Part shown: positions 1-11,522 of the stretch, one piece after another
Position numbering within the stretch: position 1 is the first letter of the stretch
How the letters are laid out: each line of letters begins with the position of its first letter
From: Gibbula magus
Taxonomy: Eukaryota > Mollusca > Gastropoda > Trochida > Trochidae
Assembly: GCA_936450465.1 (NCBI GenBank)
Contig: OW388298.1
Location: 4,014,035-4,078,034, forward strand
Length of the DNA: 64,000 nucleotides
Direction: 5' to 3'
The notes under the pieces: model-generated
Told to the model about the DNA's origin: nothing
What the model saw: the letters and a program-made list of their open reading frames with translations, nothing else
Databases searched by the model: none
Translations under genes and position numbers: made by a program

Positions 1-265
1 GATAACCACAACAGTTCTAGTTGCTCTCGAAGTGATCAGGGGTCTACATTTCGAAAGTTTCTATTTTTCCTGTAAAATTTCCCGTAAATGACCAACAGTA
101 TCATACTTAAGCCATGTTTTGTTTCTATACACTTTCAATGATATCAAGGATATTAAGGAAATCAGAATTCAGGAACCTGACCCCTTCAGTCTATTTCATC
201 TTGCCAAACATTTCTGAATGATAATGACAAGCTGACTTCTAATATAATATAACATTATACAAATA
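1..265. other. AT-rich flank, nothing recognised
   Basis: No open frame, repeat or RNA gene could be supported in this stretch. It leads into a LINE remnant on the plus strand and may be more of the same decayed element. Confidence 0.4.
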
Positions 266-700
266 TTTTATATGCTAAAAAATCTACTCCTGATATCATG
301 GTATATGGAGAATTGGGAAGGTGTTTATTCTTGATTAGTATTAAATTTCAAATGAATTCTTATTGGGATAAACTATTGCAACCTAGCCACTAGTTATCCC
401 ATGTTATATACAATCTTTTTTTATGTACAAGTTGACTGTAAATTGGAACAGTTCTAATTCTAAAGTTATTTTGGATGAAAAGGGAATGTCATATGGTCAC
501 TTGGTTTAAGAATAATTTAAAGAAAACCTGTTTACCCAGAATCGCCTATGTACCCCTTGTAATCAAGCTTTATGTAACGAATTTCATTTTAATTAAACAT
601 GTTCACGTCAAGAATACAGCTATACGTTGCTTCTGAAACATATTTGTATAAATTGAACACTCTAAATTTGTGTTCCTCTTATTATAAAGTTATCAAAATG
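266..700 (+). pseudogene. LINE (non-LTR retrotransposon) C-terminal remnant
   Basis: Frame at 298 reads MVYGELGRC, then a KFQMNSYWDKLL segment, and about 100 bases later KVILDEKGMSY. This is the region after the reverse transcriptase of a LINE polyprotein. The same motif (MVYGECGRYPL, IRVIKYW) occurs in the minus-strand remnant near 32.6 kb, so both derive from related elements. Several stops and indels break the frame, so it is non-functional. The 5' part with the RT core is absent from the window or unrecognisable. Confidence 0.55.
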
Positions 701-752
701 TGTAAAACGAAAATTTGTGTGTATTGTTAAATGATGTCATATGTATTTCAAA

Positions 753-2340
753 ACACAGTAAAACAAGTTAAGCACCCCCTTCTTTTTTTTGATAGGGGTA
801 TGTTTCAGAGACCCATTATAGCAAAACTAAATATCCCACAGGGGAAAAACGAATTTCAGGAGCAAGTGTAATTAATTGTTTTATTCGTTGACAATGACCA
901 AAAACAGGAAACAAAAATTGACTGGAAAATGGTGAAAAACACAGACTCGTTAATGTATTGTCATTTCAAGTTTGACGGCTGAACATGATGAAGAAATCAT
1001 ACTGAATAACCCGTGCCATTGTCTTAGGAACGATTTAGTGTGCACATGTGCACATGTATCGTGTGCTGCCACCGCGTGCCTGAAGTGCTGCTGCCAGTCT
1101 TCTGGGCATACCCTTCTTCCATGGGGATTTGCTGCCACTCATCGTGAAGTGCGGCCTCCAGTTTTCTTAGATTGTGTGGAGCAGGGTTCCTTCTCTGTAG
1201 ACGTCGACCAATCATGTCCCAGACATGCTCGATGGGATTCAAATCTGGAGACAATGCTGGTCAGGGGATACGAGAAACAGCATTGTTCTCCAGATGTTGA
1301 GTCACAGCTCGTGAACGGTGAGGCCGAGCATTATCATTTATGAACAGGGGTGGTGTTGCAAGCCTGTGATCATCAAAATGGTCAATCACAACTGGATCCA
1401 AGACTTCTGCAATGTAGCGGGCGCCGGTAAGTGTGCCTTGTAGTGTCACCAAATCTAACTTGCAATCAACAGAAAAGCAACCCCACACCATAACGGACCC
1501 TCCACCATATGAAACCCTTGGAAGAATGTTCCTTGGTGTGTATCGACTGTTCTTGACTCTCCAAACTCTGATTCGCCCGTCAACGGTATGGAGGAGGAGG
1601 CGACTTTCGTCTGACCAGTGGATAGGTCTCAATGACCTCAGGTTCCAACGCTGCCGGTCACCACACCACATCCTACGATCCCCTTTATGACAATCAGTAA
1701 GGTTTGGACGTCTGATGACACGTCGAGACCTTAAACCTGCTGCTTTGAGGCGGTTCCTCACCGTCTGATTGCTGAGACGTCTATAGGGTAGCCAGGCTTG
1801 TTTCAAGACGGTACTTGTCGCAAACGGTTGAAGTCGTTGATGACGCAATAGGTTCCTGTCCTCTTGCAATGTGGTAGCTCAGGGCCTTCCGGAACGTGGT
1901 CGATCGAGAACATTGTTAGTTTGGGCATGTTTCCTCACTAAACGACTGTGACCGAATAGTGGTAACCAGTTCTTCTCCCAATTTCCTTGTACGAGAAACC
2001 TGCTAAATGCTGTCCAATAATTTGCAATCTCGTAGCCTCGGACAATTTCCTTCGTGGCATTGTTCATGAATCTTGTGTATTGAACTGACATTGAAGCCGT
2101 AAAAGGCGTTTATTTAGCCATGGTAAGTCGAAGGGTGAAACTGCATTTTGCTGAAATCATGGGTTGCATGATATGCATGCCAATAGCTCCGTTCGTGAGA
2201 ACCGTTCCATAACAGAAACCACACCAGTTCCCATCCAGAATACCATATTTGGCCTGTCTATCGAATTGAATAACATGATCATAAAATCCAAAATGGTATA
2301 CAACTTTTAATTAAGGGGTGCTTAACTTTTTTTATTGTGT
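753..2340 (-). mobile_element. Tc1/mariner-superfamily DNA transposon, complete but inactivated
   Basis: The ends are imperfect terminal inverted repeats. The left end (from 753) reads acacagtaaaacaagttaag and the complement of the right end (to 2340) reads acacaataaaaaaagttaag, both continuing into 'caccccctt'-like sequence. The interior holds one minus-strand transposase pseudogene. About 1.59 kb is the usual size for Tc1 elements. The TA target duplication is present at the right end (tgtgtATA) but eroded at the left. Confidence 0.85.
1045..2091 (-). pseudogene. Tc1-like DD34E transposase, broken
   Basis: Cut-and-paste transposase of the overall element at 753-2340. The N-terminal helix-turn-helix part starts at 2091 (MSVQYTRFMNN). 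The DDE core follows in the same frame: first Asp in HWSDESR, second Asp in INDNARPH, catalytic Glu in SPDLNPIEHVW, giving D..D34E spacing. Two in-frame TGA codons interrupt it, at 1879-1881 after RSGRP and at 1261-1263 before PALSPDLN. A frameshift near 1135 separates the usual C-terminus, which is found in another frame as MPRRLAAALQARGG. The fold and residues identify the family with high confidence; the protein cannot be made as one chain. Confidence 0.9.
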
Positions 2341-4829
2341 ATATATGAATGTAAGTGCCTGATCTCTTGTGTATTTTGAGAAAAAATTATATTCGGTTCT
2401 ACTTTTTTCTGCTCTGTAGTCAGTATGCGATTGTTCTAATACATTTCCATCTTTTCTCATGATGAAGTCCACGTTGTTTTGACAGGAACTCCAACAATCT
2501 TTTCAACATTCTCCAAAACAGTTATTCACCATTATCACTGATCATTCTTTTTTTTAAAGAATGTGGTTTTGTACATACATTTAACATCATTATCACAGTG
2601 TTGGTAGCATAATATTATCAAAATGATTACTTTCGACTGAGAATGTACAAACATATAAAGATTTGCTTCATGTATAGCTTATTTCAGATTATGTTATTTA
2701 AACCACAAATAAACGAAATATATATTGGTATCCAAATACAGAACTGCCCATCCTCATTTGGCCTTATGTAGACCTATTGTAACTTATATTCTAACAGTAT
2801 GTTCTAATGTGCATTCAAACAAAAACGATAAAGTTGGTATAAACACGCTGTCCATCCATTGCACACTCTGTTATAACCTTTTCATTGTCCATGTCAGTCT
2901 ACTGCAAATGTAATGTCCCTCTGCTTCTCTGGAATCTTGTACACATACTGTATATTCCCTGCTTATCTCTGTCACATTCACTTACCCGACGAAGAAGCAC
3001 GGTTGTATTGATATACAATAAAGAATTGTACAGCCATACCACTGGGTGTTTTCTAAGCAGCCTAGCGGTATGATAATTTGGAAAAGTATTGTATGTAGAC
3101 AGAAAGGTTTTGATTACGTAACATTTCATTCACGTAATCATCTTTACCCATGGTATTATTCGATCTCTGTTGTATCAATGAACTTGGATCATCACTATCA
3201 GATTTGGGATACTATTTCTTTTTTCATAGAATTATGTCAAGTTGTTGACTTTCATTTGCCAGGATAAAAACGTGGCAAATATATATGTTATTTTTCAAAC
3301 AAGAGAACCTGATGTGGCAGAAGGGTTTTTTAACACGAACTTGACAGTAATGACAGCGACTATGACATGTTGCTCAGCACTCCAGAGATAACACCTGCGT
3401 TACATCTACCTCGGCGACACGTTCGAAATGTTGACAAAAACAACTTGCTGAAAATAGGACCGAAAAGTAAATGGATAATTTTTTTCAAAATATTATTTGT
3501 ATTTTGGTTGGAACTACACCCTTATTGGTTGGAGGCGCAAACCGCCTCCAACCTGATACGCAGTTGGATTTCACGCTATATTACTGTTGGAATATTCAAA
3601 ATAAACTTTCGACCAATCATGCTTGGCCTCTTCATACTTTGGAAAAAGCATATGACCAACGAACACGACTGTAACAAATTTGTAATCACGTGACCATGTG
3701 GGTTATCCGAAATAATTATCCCCTTTTACTGCGAAAAGAGATTGTGTCTAAACATCTTAAATAGAAACGACCGTTGTGTTATTCTGAGCCTGAATGTTAG
3801 TAAACATAAGATTTTTCAATTCAAAGCCATTTTACACCTCCATGAGCAGACATGTACCAATTCAAGTGCATAATTTCGCACTGCACTTTCGGAAAATCCA
3901 AGAAACTTTACAAGCTAATGTTATACGCGCGGAGCAAGCATATACTAAACGATAATAGTGGTTGTCAATCAACACACCAACCTTCCCCTCAGTTATCAAT
4001 ATTTCCAATGCCAATTAGACTTGCATAATGGTAGGCCTACTCAATGTACTGTTATTGAATTAATGATAGTGAAGCTTGTACATGTATAAGCACATATTGG
4101 ATAGAACCATATTTATGTCCAAACTGATAGCACCAAGCATGAGGATACCGGGTCATTATCCTTGTATTAAAAAAGGTCCTCCCTTCCACAGATAAACAGA
4201 ATATGCTTCATAATCAATCGAATTGGTACACTTTAAATTTGCAAATGTTTAACAAATGGTTGACTGCGTGTTTCAGGGAAAATAGGCCTACATATTCCTT
4301 TTGCTGGAATCTAACAATGACACAACTCTCAACAACGTTTTGATTAAATTCATAATATAGGCCTACTTCAAAATTGGAGCAAAAGCACCCGGGAGTTGCG
4401 CTTTAAAATAAATCAGGGAAGTTGAATGTTCACTTTCATTTTCAAATGATAGATTATATATAATTGTATTTTATTTATGAATAAATAATGCATGTACATT
4501 GAAAAGCATATACACAACTTAAATGATAAAATGGTAAAATTCTTTTATTTGCGACTTTTGAATTGAATAACTAATTGTGTGATTAGTAATCAAAGCTTTT
4601 ATCCCCCAAAATGACCATAATGCAGGCTTCATTTTGCTAAATGTACATATGACATACATATCCTTTTTATAATATATTTTAGCCTTAACAAGATGCCTCC
4701 AACCATGCCTTTTTAAAGGCTTTTCTTGTTTATGAATTGCTAAGATGTTATAGCTATACCACATAAATCAACTATTTCGTGCTAAGGTTATTATTACTGT
4801 CATTCTGCGCAATATTTGCAATATATATA
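2341..4829. other. AT-rich intergenic sequence
   Basis: Only short random open frames are present. The one structured element is a perfect 11-bp hairpin at 3527-3553. I see no conserved protein motif or RNA gene. Confidence 0.5.
3527..3553. repeat. Perfect 11-bp hairpin
   Basis: Arms ggttggaggcg (3527-3537) and cgcctccaacc (3543-3553) are exact complements around a 5-nt loop, caaac. GC-rich in an AT-rich surround. Function unknown. Confidence 0.7.
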
Positions 4830-5206
4830 CGAGTTATTTATTATGTCGGAATTTCTTTTTAGGAATAAAGTTCAACGCTTTCTTTTGAATATCACGCATT
4901 AAGCGGACAGTTAAAAGGCGTGTATCTTGAAGGTGTAAGAGAGCTTACGATGGCGTACGAGTACAATTGGTATTTTAATTCTAATCAAAGATGCGCGACT
5001 TATTTTCTATATTTTAGCAGTAGTTGATTAATTATCATGGTGAACTCATATCTAGAGTTTATTATAATAATCAACTCGGGACAGACAATCTGTCAATCTT
5101 CGCAACTCGTTGATTGTTCTTATATTTTGTTTGTAACTGTTGCTGCATAATTCTAAAATAAGATAAAAATTGAAAAATATTAAAGATAGTATACATCACA
5201 TGTAAC
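4830..5206. repeat. Dispersed repeat, copy 1 (second copy near 33.1-33.5 kb)
   Basis: The segment shares ordered blocks with 33060-33490: aataaa(a/g)ttcaac, 'atcttgaaggtgt(g/a)agagag', 'ggcgta(c/t)g(a/t)gtacaatt', 'tctaatcaaaga', then a 'gggacaga' block and 'cgcaactcgttg(a/g)tt'. In the 33-kb copy the right part is an inverted repeat, so the family is probably a foldback or MITE-type element. The last 102 bp (5105-5206) are duplicated at 5433-5534. Confidence 0.6.
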
Positions 5207-5432
5207 TATGTGTAACATTTCCATAACGTCTAATAGGAATAGAAAACAGTTTTTGATGGAATTGTTGGTATAAAAGTAATTTCTGAAATCTTTTTTACAA
5301 TTCAGGGCATGGGGGCCAAAAATGAATAGCTTGCCTCAAATTATAATAAACTCGTCTCTGACTGAAATAACCCTTTGTTAATGAAAATGTTTGATGGTTA
5401 AATAGTTTTTTTAAAAACGTTTTTGAAATAGA

Positions 5433-5534
5433 ACTCGTTGATTGTTCTTATATTTTGTTTGTAACTGTTGCTGCAGAATTCTATAATAAGATAAAAATTG
5501 AAAGATATTAAAGATAGTATACATCACATGTAAC
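5433..5534. repeat. 102-bp direct repeat of 5105-5206
   Basis: Near-identical copy (a few substitutions, for example ctgcagaattctata versus ctgcataattctaaa) 328 bp downstream of the first. It probably reflects a local duplication of the end of the dispersed repeat. Confidence 0.8.
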
Positions 5535-7130
5535 ATCTTGTCTTCCATAATGTATAATATTCATTCATTTTAACCTGAAATGTTTCAAAATTCTCTGAGC
5601 TTGACTATGGTTCATCCTCTTTTCAATTATCGTCATCTTAACACTGTCAGCTGTCTTTCACTATGCACTGCTTCACAACATATAGAGAGTATTTAATAAG
5701 TTATCATACAATATAAGGCTACCTTTGGCAACTGTATCATGGGACTTAAGTCACAGTAACCAAATTTGTCAAACGGTGTATAGTTGCATATTTTAACCTG
5801 AACAACAATATACAAACAACAATTCAAACAATATACATAATCTCCTTAACCAGACGAGATAGGAGAATCGGTGAGAAAGGGTGTTTGTTTTCCTGTTTTA
5901 TGTCGTAGATCAGTTATTTTTGCGTCAACAAATGTATGTCCAAGATGGTTAGTTATGTCAACAACGTAATGTGAGAATCAAATTTCTAGATTTTATGAAC
6001 GTTCAAGTTAAATGCCAAACATGCTGGTCAAAACCCATTTTGAAAAAGCGACTGTACTTGATGTCAAGATCACCTTATCTTGGTTCAACTGTATGTGGAA
6101 ATCATGCATGGAAGCTATAGAGGGTGGATGTCAGAGTTTGTTAGTCACAGTCATGAACATTTGTGTGAGAGACAAGGGTGTTGTCGACCTGTTTCATGGC
6201 GTAGGTATGATTTTGCAAGGTGAATTTTCTTTAGTGTTGTCTCATAATTTTGTACAAATATAATTACCATGTTTCCATGTAATTATTATAACATCCTGAA
6301 ATTGCTTTATGATGAACAAGTAACAGTGTTTTGCATTGCTGTAACAACGTAGTAATCAGTGTATTATAAGCATTAACATGGTTGTGTAAATGAATAACAA
6401 GTGTTGTTGAAGTGAATGTTATTCTATACTTGCTGTAAAGTGTTAATCATGCTGAGTTGTAATACTCGTTGTATGTTGAATGATTTTGTAGTTGTGACCT
6501 GTGAGAGAGTTAAGTGGTGCAGTGACATAATGTACAAACATGGAATTGTGTACAGTGTTTCTTGAGACAAACTAATATTTTGTTTGATGTATTGACGTTG
6601 TGAATATTGTTCAATTAATGTTGTAATGTTGAGTTGAGGAAATGAGTGAACAAGTATATGTGAAGTGTGATGACTGGATGAGTATGTATTTGGTAAGGGT
6701 GAGGTTCACGAGAAAGAGTGAGTGTGATATTTGAAAGATCTTGTGTGTAGTGGTGAGGTTGTGTACATGATGGAATGGGATGACAGGGGGAATTTATATT
6801 ATTCATGTTTTGAATTTTAGAATAAAATTCATTTATTTAATCACTGCCTTTGTTTTCGTTCCATATCGTGACACTTGAACAGAACTGAAAACAAAATAAA
6901 ATCATACTTTGATGTGTGAAATTACGGGTACTTCTTCATTCTTTATAACTCGTGTCCCTTTAAAGGAAGGCTGAAATATTTTCTATTGAATTCTTAACTG
7001 CAATTGGTTTATTAGACTATTTTGTGAAAAACGAGACCAAAAAAAACCCCGTATGTTGTTCCTATATTAAACTAGAGCGACTTAAAAACACCGAAAAACA
7101 TCGTCCGCTTTTCACCCGTGACAAACAAAC
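5535..7130. other. Intergenic; G/T-skewed tract 6280-6820 followed by AATAAA
   Basis: An 83-codon open frame at 6012 has no recognisable motif. From about 6280 the plus strand is strongly T/G-rich and C-poor, ending at a polyadenylation-type AATAAA (6821-6826). This resembles a 3' UTR or retroelement tail, but no coding sequence or element boundary could be assigned. Confidence 0.35.
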
Positions 7131-7137
7131 CAAAAAT

Positions 7138-7183
7138 GGGGCGGGGCTTAGAGAGTTGGAAGATACCGGAAGTGACGTACGTG
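7138..7183 (+). promoter_or_regulatory. Promoter-like patch: GC box plus ETS/CRE motif
   Basis: ggggcgggg (7138-7147) is followed by taccggaagtgacgtacgtg (7164-7183), a composite ETS (CCGGAAGT) and CREB/ATF (TGACGT) site typical of CpG promoters. It lies 92 bp upstream of the ATG of the THAP-like remnant. A second patch with TACGTACGTCA faces it at 9.27 kb. Activity is inferred only. Confidence 0.4.
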
Positions 7184-7274
7184 AAGGGACGGGGTGTAAA
7201 CATTCGCTTACTATTAACATTGGTAAACACTGGGGAATCGGTCAGTTAATCTGTTATATCTACGCTTTGCAATA

Positions 7275-7376
7275 ATGCCACATCGCTGTTCTGCTGTAAA
7301 CAATTCGAGTAATGTTATAACTCAAGTTTCACTTTACAAATGTACCAAAATATCGTTATATTTATATCAAATATAA
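7275..7376 (+). pseudogene. THAP-domain-like N-terminal remnant
   Basis: A 33-codon frame starts MPHRCSAVNNSSN and contains VSLYK before a stop at 7374-7376. THAP zinc fingers characteristically begin MPxxC-xxxxC-S and continue with a VSLYKFP-type strand. Here the first Cys is present, the second is replaced by Asn, and the frame stops before the rest of the domain. THAP domains occur in P-element-like transposons and in cellular factors; a transposon remnant is the simpler reading. Moderate to low confidence because only about 25 residues match. Confidence 0.35.
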
Positions 7377-9250
7377 TTGATATAACTAGTGAGAGACGGT
7401 GGATTCATAGACGTTCGTAGACATAGGATAAATCAATGCTAATGATATATAAGATGACAAAATGAAACCAAGATATGATAAAATGAACGAAGTATAGTTG
7501 AGACAACGAAATCAGATAGTCGGTGTTGTTGTTATTTTTTGTTAGAGAATGTTTGTGTTTAAAAAAAACCAACAAACGTGAGATAAGCACGCCGGCGAAG
7601 TAGGCCCTATTGTAAGCCATCGACAATAAAAGCACTTCACAACATCCTATTTTTAAACGTCGTTAATCAACCGACAACCTAATTTACTAACTGTACATAA
7701 CAACAATCAAAGTAACTCACCACATATTTTAAAACATCAAAAGAATTTCATTAGCAACGATAATAATACGTCTACGAATCCACCTACGAAAACATCGCAT
7801 CCCAATGTTACATTTTACGATTTAGTTATCACTTATTACACATTAAAACATTCAGAATCTAATAGATAATAAGATAATGGTTTCAATAAAATGTGTGGTT
7901 AATCAAATATAATCAAATAAACGTCGTATTAAATTGACATTTCATCAAGAGTGTCAATTAATGTAGGAATCTTACCTTATAAATGTATCCTAAAGGACAA
8001 TGTGAATATCCAAATGCACATTAGACACAAAATGTAAACCTATAATTCCATCAATGACAGTACTTTGAAACAGAAATTGGTCAAATAATAACCCGCTTTC
8101 AGCAAAAGTCTTTTTGCAAATGGCAAGATAGAAAACCAAATAGTTATGACAATTTCACACTTAAAGTAATTTCATTGGCTGACAACATCTAGACTGAATG
8201 TCGCGTTAATGTTTATTGCGTATTTCTTTTGTGTCACCAAGACAGGACGTTTGACAATAAACATGTATGACATGCTGGTCACCGACTTGCCATTTGTTAT
8301 ATAATTGAATCGGTCCAGTAAACTTGTTATCTGTACAAACATAATTACACTCCTTCCTTCCCACGTATATATACTCAGCTTCTTAATTGCGTAAACTAAT
8401 TTGCTGTAACAACACTACTCCACTTTGATCTGGAAGAAACATCTATACGGTCCGCTAAACTGAGAATTGTGTGTTGATGTGCAGAAGTGACTCATAAAAG
8501 CTATCAGACTATTAATTAAACTATTTCGTTTTATTAATGAGATGTGCATTAAAGTGCTTCTGGTAACATAATTCTTTTATTCGGTAATGTTCGTTGTCTA
8601 TATCAATCTGTGTATCATAATGTAAATGTTTAGCGTGTACAATAGAGCAATCTTCATGTAAATTTCATTGAGCTTGTTGACCAATCCAGTTCATTTATTT
8701 ATTAATGAAAGTGAAGTGAAAATGGTTTGCATTGCATTACATCATACATAGAATATCTTAATTGACAAACTTAAAATACAGTAATCTTTTATATTAAATA
8801 CACAATGTTATTTATAAATCTGCAATGTTGTCTCGCTTGTTTGAACATTCAATCGTTCAGTGTATATGAAATTATACCTACCATATATATTTATTTATTA
8901 ATACATACTAAACAAAATTAACATGCCGATTATTCAACATAATTTGATCAATTGATGCTACTTAATCTCTCTTCACCCGATTCCCGCGATAATCTTCTTC
9001 CCTTGTTTCAGTGTCACTTGAACTGTCATACTTTCCCTTCTTGTTCCGCGATTAATTGCTACAAACATACTATACAAAAGCGCAGAATGCACCCTAATTA
9101 AGCACGCCCAAGTTGTTGTAACCATATGAAATCGCTAGTTGAATAGTTAAGTAATCTGTTTATTGAAAATTGGGGTTGTTTTGATGAAGTTTTCTATCTT
9201 ATATGAGCAGTTTAAAATAGGGGAAAACGCGTTAAATTATGATTAGCGGC
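7377..9250. other. AT-rich intergenic sequence
   Basis: No convincing coding sequence. A short inverted pair is present: ggtggattc(a)tagacg at about 7400-7416 and its complement in cgtctacgaatccacc at about 7770-7785. This could be the ends of a small decayed element, but no family was recognised. Confidence 0.35.
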
Positions 9251-9312
9251 CATGATGAGGCTCCTCTACGTACGTCACAACACGATACGCTTCAGCGACC
9301 ATCCCCGCCCAC
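9251..9312 (-). promoter_or_regulatory. Second promoter-like patch, minus strand
   Basis: On the minus strand it reads GC box gtgggcgggg (9312-9303), then gtgacgtacgtag (9279-9267), then an ATG at 9253 opening a 13-codon frame (MAANHNLTRFPLF). GC box, TGACGTACGT core and ATG are in the same order as in the patch at 7.14-7.28 kb. The 13-residue frame is not recognised as any gene. Confidence 0.3.
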
Positions 9313-11461
9313 TTTCATTCTGGTCGCCGGGGCTTAATTAGGCATTTTTTTAAAAAGCCGTATATAAGTAATTTATGGGTCGATTTCAGAAATTTAAAAT
9401 CGAGCAATTGTCAAATTGAAGCCCCTTTTCAAAGAATCCGAATGTGACCATATGTCATTTCATCTAACCTTTTAAAGCATTCAAAATCGAGTTTCTCCAG
9501 CACCAGTATTTCGTCTTCTACACTGTTGAAAATGTGGTGACATTGATTTGCTGTTGATGTGTTTCTGCTAGTATGACCCTTTAAGATTGGTATAAAATTA
9601 CCATAAGTGAGATCAAGCAAGTCTAAATGAAGGTATTAAATGGTTAATTGATATATTGATGTATTTATTTAAGAAAACGACAATTAAAAAATCAGATGAT
9701 GCTCTTATTATCAGTCAGACACGTGTAAAATTTCAGCTGTCGCGAGAGTGACGGTAGGTGTTGTCATTTTGTCCCATGTAGAAACAATGTAATAGATGGT
9801 AATTATGATACATTGATACATTAATACAAGGGCTTACCTAAGACATTTAACACCCAAAGAGGTTTATGAATTATTTTGTTGCTCAATAAGTATAAGATAT
9901 ATCGATTATTTCAAAAAAAAACTTGATGTGTTGACAAAATGAATATTGGTGACTTAATATGATGTGTTCATCGTGTTTAAAATTAAGATTTCCTGTTTCA
10001 AAACCTCCTCACCTTAAACTGTTTTGTTGCTCCATGTTTACAGTGTGCCAGCACATGGGGATATGATATCGCAAGGGGAGCGAACTCTTGTCACATTATG
10101 AGTGAGACGTATAAGTTACAAGAACATGTTTTTATCAATCAGTGTTAGCTGTATAGTTGTTATACTTCTTTACCAAACCAGGAAGTAGAAAGGGCGGTGA
10201 AACTAGGACACGTATTATTATGACAGTAAGTATATGTACAGTTATTACTTCGACAATATCACTTGCGTTTATACACTTACCTGTAGTTTACTGTTTTGAG
10301 TTCTGATTATTCTTGCATGCAGGTGTATATATCCCTGAACAATATATATGTGGAGATTAGGAAACTGTTGAATGTATGTTGTGTTCAGTTGACATGTCTA
10401 CCATGCTGTTTATATTATTTGTATCAACAGAACAAACAAGCAGAGCTGCCGTTACTATCTTGAACTGCTTTGTAAACATGCAGTGACACATTCAGTTGAT
10501 CGTTTACAAAAGCAGACTTAATATCACTCGCTGTGTGTGGCATTATCAGCTGGAAACATGTACATTATTTTGTTAGTTATGGTGTATAACCTTTCATAGG
10601 CATGTCGTTATATGGTTACTTCACTCAACTTAAACTTTTAAGTATTTCACCTCATTTCGTTTACAATAAAAGATAAGAATAAAGGTTATTGAAAGGTCTG
10701 GGAACTGCAACAATAAAACAGTATGTACAAATAATGTGTACAAGCAGCATGCGGTGGTTCACATAGAAATAATGCCTAAATCCCTTATACGCGTTTAGAA
10801 GGCGTAAGTGCTTTATGGTGAAAATACAATATTGTTGACCACTTGGACCAATAAAACTATTGGGTGGGTGGGATTGGGAAAATCATCAGCGTTGGCAAGC
10901 GTGTCACCATGCGGGTTGCTAGAAGGACGTCAGAGGGCGTTGATTCCAAGGGAGGCTACTCCTATAAATTTGAGAATATATGATAAAAATATAAACAACA
11001 GGTTCACTCAAAATCTATTTTGATATTAAAAATACAATTTTACATGATGCATAGTCTGAAACATAGAGCGTGAGGTTCAGTTTCATAAATGTAAACGTTT
11101 CAAGCGTCTAATGGCGAAATAATTCAATCAATAATATTGGAAACTCTAATCTTTCCCTTCAAAGAAATATAAGGGTCTTTACAAATGTACAACTGCTTAA
11201 ACCACTTTTTATGAATCTTTCACGCGGAAGCAAAAGGGAAACAATTTCAAATATTACATGTTTGTAAAATAAATCAGATGTAACATGTTCTAGGTCAAAG
11301 TTAATAGTATATTGTGCATTAATTGAAATGTGTATGTGTTACAGAGCGAGCCAACATTCCAAGGTATACATATTTGCCAACTCGCAAAATCAGTTCTAAC
11401 TGATTTATTGTGACACATATCACTCAACACCCTGTGACACATAAAACACACGTTGTAAAAG
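9313..11461. other. Upstream region of the Ig receptor gene
   Basis: AT-rich and without supported genes. It includes cagagggcg at 10931-10939, which resembles the core of a CTCF site about 520 bp upstream of the start codon. No clear TATA box or initiator could be placed for the receptor gene. Confidence 0.3.
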
Positions 11462-11522
11462 ATGTCTTCAAGAAGCTGTGTACGACTCCTTGTCCTGGCT
11501 CTGTGTATCCCTATTGTTAATG
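11462..11522 (+). CDS. Exon 1: start codon and signal peptide
   Basis: ATG at 11462 opens MSSRSCVRLLVLALCIPIVN, a short basic n-region and hydrophobic core typical of a secretory signal. The donor is G|GTATGT at 11523, phase 1. This start is chosen because the hydrophobic leader joins in phase to the first Ig exon. Confidence 0.8.

Noticed and set aside
6012..6263. 83-codon open frame
   Set aside because: No recognisable motif, splice context or codon pattern; treated as chance.
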